Source of the DNA: Actinomycetes bacterium
GTDB lineage: Bacteria > Actinomycetota > Acidimicrobiia > Acidimicrobiales > Ilumatobacteraceae
Assembly (NCBI GenBank): GCA_025351965.1
Contig: JANXUX010000281.1
Span: 1 to 49,960, forward strand
Direction of reading: 5' to 3'
DNA length: 49,960 nucleotides
Shown: in pieces, positions 44,693 through 49,960 of the stretch
How positions within the stretch are numbered: position 1 is the stretch's first letter
Layout: each line of letters begins with the position of its first letter
Made by a program: the position numbers and the translations under genes
The notes under the pieces: model-generated
What the model was told of the DNA's origin: nothing
What the model saw: the letters and a program-made list of their open reading frames with translations, nothing else
Database searches by the model: none

Positions 44693-45718
44693 TCATGTGT
44701 CGAGCAGCGAGGAGAGCGCCGCGGCGACGTCTGCGGGGCCGCTGACGCAACGGATCCGGGCGCCGACGGCAGAGGCGAGTTTCTCGGCCTCCACGGAGTC
44801 CCCCTCGGGGGCGATGATCAGCAACTCCTCGAGCGCAGCGGCCGCAGCGACGACATCACCCTCTACGGTCGCCCGGCAATCCGACAAGAGCACGGCGATC
44901 CGTCGTCCGGCACGAGAGCGCAGCAACTGGAGCTGGGCGACCTGCAGCGCTCCGGCGACATCGGTGGTGCCGAACCCACGCAGCGACAGCACGTCGTTGA
45001 CGACCCGCTCGCTGTCCTTGTGGACGTCCTGCGACTTGGCGACCACGATGTCCTTACCGAAGGCGAGCACGCTGTAGTCCGCAGGCGCACGCCAGGCAAC
45101 GGCGGCAGCGGCAACAGCAGAGGTGGCCAACGGCTTGCCGCCCATCGAACCGCTGCGGTCGACCATCAGGCAGAGTGCGGTGCCCGGCTTGGCCCAGCCA
45201 CGCACCCGCAGACCGTCGGGATCGATCGCGGCGCGGCCACCGTGCGCTTCGGCGATCGCCTCGATGCTGGCATCGATGTCGATGTCGCCGGCGTCGGGGC
45301 TGTACGGCAGCGACACCATCTTGCCGATGCCACGCGGACGCACCGGGCCGCGGCGGCTGACGTCGAGGAACAGTCGTGCCGCAAGCCGCTTGGCGAGCTC
45401 GCGCAGCTTCGGATCCGTCGCAGCCGTGAGGTCGGCGAGCAGCGCCATCATCTCGTCCGGATCGTCACCGAGGCCGTCCTGCACTGCGTCCTCGTCGAGC
45501 TCGCCGACCTCGGGCGACACCTGCTCGAAACGAGGGTTCCGCGACAGCTCGCGCCGCGACATCGTCTTGCGCTGGCTCTCGCTCACCGCGGCGTCGGCCT
45601 CGGCGCCCTCCTTGGTCAGCGGGAGCTGTTGGCCGCCCCCATCGGGGCTCGGTCTTTTCCCGAGTCGCTGCCCTCGCCGGGCGAACCGTCCTCGGCCACG
45701 TCGAACACCGAGCGCCAC
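44693..45718 (-). CDS. VWA-domain protein, partner of the MoxR ATPase
   Basis: ALCLMVDRSGSMGGKPLATSAVAAAAVAWRAP (MIDAS DxSxS), GTTDVAGAL, AVLLSDCRATVEGD. Overlaps MoxR ORF end. Confidence 0.88.
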   Translation of the reverse strand: MALGVRRGRGRFARRGQRLGKRPSPDGGGQQLPLTKEGAEADAAVSESQRKTMSRRELSRNPRFEQVSPEVGELDEDAVQDGLGDDPDEMMALLADLTAATDPKLRELAKRLAARLFLDVSRRGPVRPRGIGKMVSLPYSPDAGDIDIDASIEAIAEAHGGRAAIDPDGLRVRGWAKPGTALCLMVDRSGSMGGKPLATSAVAAAAVAWRAPADYSVLAFGKDIVVAKSQDVHKDSERVVNDVLSLRGFGTTDVAGALQVAQLQLLRSRAGRRIAVLLSDCRATVEGDVVAAAAALEELLIIAPEGDSVEAEKLASAVGARIRCVSGPADVAAALSSLLDT

Positions 45719-46632
45719 AGATCAGTGATGATCTCCTCGCTCGAGCGCGTGTTGCCCTCGCGCACCCGGACCCGGCCGCTCAACGCGACGATCGCCGCAT
45801 CGAGCCCGACATCACGGTCCTCTGGCGCCACACCCCGCAGCTGGGCCAGCGAGACCGCGACGGCACTCGCGTCGATCGCGCCGCGCACCGAGGACCCGAC
45901 TCGCAGTTCGTTGTGCGAACGGGTGAGACGGACGACCTCCACCGCCTTGGCGATCCATCCGGCCGACGGTTCGCCGGCGACAGGGCTCGCGCCGGCGACC
46001 GCCGGCGCAGGCCGCGAACGAACCACGATCGCTGCTTCTTCGGCCGCGCTCTGGTAGGTGACCGACAGCCGGCAGACTCGGTCGTACACAGCGCCGCTGA
46101 TGCGTGCCGTCCCGATCGCGTCGAACGGATTCATCGCCGCGACCAGACGGAATCCGGGCGACGCCGCGATCCGACCGAGCCGGGGCACATGCAGTTCGCG
46201 CTCGCTCATCACCGTGATGAGCACATTGAGCGTCTCCTCCGGGATGCGGTTGATCTCCTCGACGTAGAGCAGCGAGCCCTCGCGCATCGCGCTGATCAGC
46301 GGGCCATCGACGAAGACGGCGGGGTCGTACCCATCGGTCAGCACGCGTGCAGGATCGAAATGGCCGACCAATCGGGCCGGCGTGAGCTCGGCGTTGCCCT
46401 CGACGAACTCGAAACCGAGCGCCATCTCAGCGGCAACGGCGCGCAGGAGCGTGCTCTTGCCCGTGCCGGGCGGCCCCTCGAGCAGGACATGGCGGTCCGC
46501 GTCGAGGGCCGCCAGCACGAGTTCTACCTCGCGCCGGCGCCCGACGACATGTCTGCCCAACCGCTCGAGCAGGACGCGATCGATCACGACGATCGCCGGA
46601 TCAGGTGACGATGACGCCGCGGATGTTCTCAC
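45616..46632 (-). CDS. MoxR-family AAA+ ATPase
   Basis: HVLLEGPPGTGKSTLLRAVAAEMALGFEFVEGNAELTPARLVGHFDP, LLYVEEINRIPEETLNVLITVMSERELHVPRLG. The true start may be internal to the ORF. Confidence 0.92.
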   Translation of the reverse strand: MRTSAASSSPDPAIVVIDRVLLERLGRHVVGRRREVELVLAALDADRHVLLEGPPGTGKSTLLRAVAAEMALGFEFVEGNAELTPARLVGHFDPARVLTDGYDPAVFVDGPLISAMREGSLLYVEEINRIPEETLNVLITVMSERELHVPRLGRIAASPGFRLVAAMNPFDAIGTARISGAVYDRVCRLSVTYQSAAEEAAIVVRSRPAPAVAGASPVAGEPSAGWIAKAVEVVRLTRSHNELRVGSSVRGAIDASAVAVSLAQLRGVAPEDRDVGLDAAIVALSGRVRVREGNTRSSEEIITDLWRSVFDVAEDGSPGEGSDSGKDRAPMGAANSSR

Positions 46633-47761
46633 CGTCGCGCATCGCCCGGTAGCCCTCGTTGATCTCCTCGAGCGGGTAGCGCTTGGTGATCAGCTCGTCG
46701 AGCTTGAGCTGGCCCTCGCGGTAGAGACCGAGCAGCTTGGGAATGTCCGCACGAGGATTCAGCGAACCGAAGATGGTGCCCTTGATCTCCTTGTTCGACA
46801 TCGCCAGATCGAACAGGTTGACCGACGACTCTGTCTGTGCCATCGGCGCAACAGCCGTGACGACGATGGTTCCACCCTTGGTGCACATCTGCTGAGCACC
46901 CGCCATCAGATCCCCGTACATCACGCTCGGCGTCATGATCACCTTGTCAGCCATCACACCCCACGTCATCTCCTGCACTGCGGGGAAGGCTTCCTCCATC
47001 GACGCATAGGTGTGGGTCGCGCCCATCTCCATCGCCTTCTCACGCTTGAACTCGATCGGATCGACAGCGATGATGCGCGTGGCACCGGCCATCTTCGCGC
47101 CCTGCACGGCGTTGATCCCGATGCCGCCGATGCCGACCACGACGACCGTGTCGCCGGCCTGGACATTGCCACGACTGACCGCGGAACCCCAACCAGTAGC
47201 GACACCACAGCTGACGAGCGCCACACATTCGAGCGGGAGGTCCTTGTCGACCTTGATGACCGACATCTCCGAGACGCAGGCGTACTCGCTGAACGTACCG
47301 ACCTTGGCCATCAGCGTGACGGGCTTGCCGTTGATGTGATGGCGGTGGGTGTCATCGGTGATCATCCCGCCGATGAAGGTCTTCGCGCCGTTGTCGCACA
47401 GGTTCTGGTGGCCGGTCGAGCAGGGCTTGCATCGTCCGCAGCTCGGGATGAAGCTGGCCGACACATGGTCACCGACGGCGACGCTGGTGACACCAGGGCC
47501 GACTTCGACGACGACGCCGGCACCCTCGTGACCACCCAGGATCGGGAAGAAGTCCTCGAGACCCATGAGCGGCCAGAACTCCTTCGGCGGCACCATGTCA
47601 CCGGTGACGAGATGCTCGTCGGAGTGGCACATCCCGGCCACTTTCCAGTTGACGATGAGCTCACCGGCCTTGGGCGGATCGACCTCGACCTCTTCGATCT
47701 TCCACTCCTGATCGACACCCCACAGCACAGCAGCACGCGACTTCATTTCGATGACCCCCAT
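46601..47761 (-). CDS. NDMA-dependent (mycofactocin-associated) zinc alcohol dehydrogenase
   Basis: MKSRAAVLWGVDQEWKIEEVEVDPPKAGELIVNWKVAGMCHSDEHLVTGDM, ILGGHEGAGVVVEVGPGV, CGRCKPCSTGHQNLCDNG. Confidence 0.93.
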   Translation of the reverse strand: MGVIEMKSRAAVLWGVDQEWKIEEVEVDPPKAGELIVNWKVAGMCHSDEHLVTGDMVPPKEFWPLMGLEDFFPILGGHEGAGVVVEVGPGVTSVAVGDHVSASFIPSCGRCKPCSTGHQNLCDNGAKTFIGGMITDDTHRHHINGKPVTLMAKVGTFSEYACVSEMSVIKVDKDLPLECVALVSCGVATGWGSAVSRGNVQAGDTVVVVGIGGIGINAVQGAKMAGATRIIAVDPIEFKREKAMEMGATHTYASMEEAFPAVQEMTWGVMADKVIMTPSVMYGDLMAGAQQMCTKGGTIVVTAVAPMAQTESSVNLFDLAMSNKEIKGTIFGSLNPRADIPKLLGLYREGQLKLDELITKRYPLEEINEGYRAMRDGENIRGVIVT

Positions 47762-47852
47762 GAACGAACGATTGTGAGTGCAATGTATCCGCAGCGCACC
47801 GCGACGGAAGAACCGCGTCGGACCACGCGAGGATCATGGCAGGAGTGTGACG

Positions 47853-49409
47853 ATGACCCGCCAGGGATACGCCGGAACGATGGACGACCGGCGCGATCAC
47901 CCGAGTACCGAGGCGCGTCCGAACTGGGTGGTCATCGCCGTCGGATCGTTGCTGACGGTGCTGATCCGGCTGCGTGCGTTCTGGACGCCGATCACGTCCG
48001 ACGAGGGCGGGTTCATCGCGATCGCGCGGGCATGGGGCAATGGCGGCACGCTCTACCGCGACGTCTGGGTCGACCGCCCGCAGGGCTTGCTCGCACTGTT
48101 CCGGTTCTGGGACTGGGTGTCGGGCGGCAGTACTGCGTCGGTGCGGATCATGGCGATGCTGTTCGGAGTCGGGCTGGTCATCGCGGTCGGCGTCGCCGCC
48201 ACCGCACTCGCCGGACGCACCGCCGGCGGGCTGGCCGCTGTCCTTGTCGGCATCACCGCAGCGAGCCCCGCGATCGAGGGTCACCTCGCCAACGGCGAAC
48301 TACTCAGCGGTGCCGTCGCTGCCGCCGGGTTCGCGTGCGCGTGTGTGGCCGTCCGACGTCCCGAGCGTCAGTGGCTGTTCGTGCTGAGCGGCGTCCTCGG
48401 CGGCGGCGCGCTCTCGATCAAGCAGTCCGGTTATGAGGGTCTGCTCGCGATCGGCCTGTGGCTGGTCGTTGCCGTCGTCATGCACTGGCGCACGCCGCGT
48501 GATGCCGCCGGAGCGCTGCTCCGGGTCATCGTCGGGGTCGGCGCCGTGATCGGCCTGCTCGCGCTTCACGGCGCGATCACCGGCTACTCGCGTTGGTGGT
48601 TCGCGTTCGCCGGCTACCGACTCGGTCAGCGCAGCGCGATCGAAGGCGCCGACTGGGACCGCTTCTTCACCACTGCACGGATCGCCCGGCCGACGATCTG
48701 GCCCCTCCTCGCACTGATCGCGCTCGGCGCAGTGGTGGTCGCGATGACCCACGACCGGCGCCGAGAAGTCTGCGACCGCGACCCGTTCGAGGACCGGACC
48801 ACCATCGGTGCAGCCTGCCTGCTCTGGCTGTGGCCGGTCGCCGGCGCCATCGCGTTCGCGACGGGTGGGCAGTTCCACCGCCACTACTGGATCACGTTGT
48901 GTCCGGGGCTCAGCGCGCTCGCAGCCGGGTTGCTCGCCCGCCGGTTCCGCCCGTCGCTGGCCTTCGGCGTGGCGCTCGTCGCGCTCGTGCCGACGTACGT
49001 CAACACCTTCAAGATCCTGCACACCACGGACCGCGAGTTCCCGGTGGCAGCCAGCGGCGACAACCGGCCGAACACCGACGAGCGGATCGCTGCGTGGTTT
49101 CGTGCCAACAGCCGACCTGGCGACCAGATCTACGTGATGTGCGCCAGCGCCGGCTTCTACGCGGACGCGCACGAGGACCCGGTGTTCGCCTACCTGTGGC
49201 AGGACAACGTCGGCAAAGTCCCCGGCGCGTTGGACAAGCTCCGTGCCCTGCTCGGGTCACAGACGGCGGCGCCGCGCTTCATCGCGAGCTACCAGACCTC
49301 GGACACGTGCGACCCGAGCGGCGCGCTCGGAGCCGTCGTCACGGCGAACTACCGCGAGTTCACCGTGACGGACGGCGTCGCAATCCTGGAGCGGATCAGT
49401 CGTACTTGA
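47853..49409 (+). CDS. Polytopic membrane glycosyltransferase (GT39/ArnT-PMT-like)
   Basis: WTPITSDEGGFIAIARAWGNGGTLYRDVWVDRPQGLLALFRFWD plus many TM helices. AGGAG 7 nt before ATG at 47853. Confidence 0.82.
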   Translation: MTRQGYAGTMDDRRDHPSTEARPNWVVIAVGSLLTVLIRLRAFWTPITSDEGGFIAIARAWGNGGTLYRDVWVDRPQGLLALFRFWDWVSGGSTASVRIMAMLFGVGLVIAVGVAATALAGRTAGGLAAVLVGITAASPAIEGHLANGELLSGAVAAAGFACACVAVRRPERQWLFVLSGVLGGGALSIKQSGYEGLLAIGLWLVVAVVMHWRTPRDAAGALLRVIVGVGAVIGLLALHGAITGYSRWWFAFAGYRLGQRSAIEGADWDRFFTTARIARPTIWPLLALIALGAVVVAMTHDRRREVCDRDPFEDRTTIGAACLLWLWPVAGAIAFATGGQFHRHYWITLCPGLSALAAGLLARRFRPSLAFGVALVALVPTYVNTFKILHTTDREFPVAASGDNRPNTDERIAAWFRANSRPGDQIYVMCASAGFYADAHEDPVFAYLWQDNVGKVPGALDKLRALLGSQTAAPRFIASYQTSDTCDPSGALGAVVTANYREFTVTDGVAILERISRT

Positions 49410-49960
49410 GGACGCTGCGGATCGCAGTGCCCTGGCGCATGGCCTCGTAGCCGTCGTTGACGCCCTCGAGCGGGTATTCGTTGGTGACGAGGCCATCGAG
49501 GTCGATCTGGCCCTGGCGGTACAGACCGATCAGCTTGGGGATGTCCGAGCGCGGGTTGCCGGATCCGAACAGCGAGCCAACGACCTGCTTCTCCATCAGG
49601 GTGATGTCGAGCAAGCTGAGGTTGGCGCTGTACTCCATTGCCGGGTGGATGTTGGTGACGACCACGCGGCCACGCTTGGCGGCGAGCGCCAGCGCCTCAC
49701 CGAGGACTTCGCCCGACCCGACACCCATGGTCATGATGACCTTGTTGGCCATCGTCCCCCACGTCAGTTCCTGGATCAGCGGCAGTGCCTCGGCCATGCT
49801 CGATGCGGTGTGCGTCGCGCCGAACTCCATTGCCTTCTCGCGTTTGAACTCGACGGGATCGATCGCGATGATCCGCTTCGCCCCGGCCAGTCGCGCGCCC
49901 TGGATGGCGTTCGACCCGATGCCTCCGGCACCCACCACCGCAACGGTGTCGCCAGGCCCG
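49396..49960 (-). CDS. Second NDMA-dependent alcohol dehydrogenase (5' end beyond window)
   Basis: GAGGIGSNAIQGARLAGAKRIIAIDPVEFKREKAMEFGATHTASSMAEALPLIQELTWGTMANKVIMT, colinear with the ADH at 46601-47761. Confidence 0.92.
   Translation of the reverse strand, partial: GPGDTVAVVGAGGIGSNAIQGARLAGAKRIIAIDPVEFKREKAMEFGATHTASSMAEALPLIQELTWGTMANKVIMTMGVGSGEVLGEALALAAKRGRVVVTNIHPAMEYSANLSLLDITLMEKQVVGSLFGSGNPRSDIPKLIGLYRQGQIDLDGLVTNEYPLEGVNDGYEAMRQGTAIRSVLKYD

Noticed and set aside
1-49960. tRNA, rRNA, transposase, integrase or prophage genes
   Set aside because: Intergenic gaps were read for tRNA cloverleafs and IS signatures; none was recognized. A tRNAscan/Infernal run would be decisive.

Overview
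High-GC actinobacterial chromosome segment (gene content and codon bias suggest an Acidimicrobiia/Ilumatobacter-like genome; taxonomy is inference). It is gene-dense and mostly housekeeping: a sulfate-assimilation/siroheme cluster (cysH-cysD-cysN-cobA-cysS, divergent from a Met8/CysG-N-type gene and valS), a complete mrp/mnh Na+/H+ antiporter operon (A-G), tandem LCP cell-envelope proteins, an MMPL transporter with a two-component system, an S9 peptidase, MoxR ATPase plus VWA protein, and two NDMA-dependent (mycofactocin-type) alcohol dehydrogenases. The best candidate for an undescribed system is at 2961-9809. There, a 1260-aa DUF4157/eCIS_core protein with an HELTH motif, a long charged coiled coil and a possible caspase-like His/Cys pair is followed at 3 nt by a WD40 protein. 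Both are divergent from an AAA+ ATPase of the type found in contractile injection system loci. No sheath, tube or baseplate gene is visible, and metabolic genes flank both sides. Other noteworthy structure: a 24-bp inverted repeat burying the cobA start codon; recurrent TANNNT boxes 6-9 nt before start codons (leaderless transcription); an all-ATGA-overlap mrp operon; a conserved C-terminal Cys motif after Thr/Pro linkers in both LCP paralogs; an unlisted 36-aa Lys-rich ORF; and a 42-nt intergenic repeat with an inverted partial copy. All family names come from reading motifs in the translations; no database search was run.
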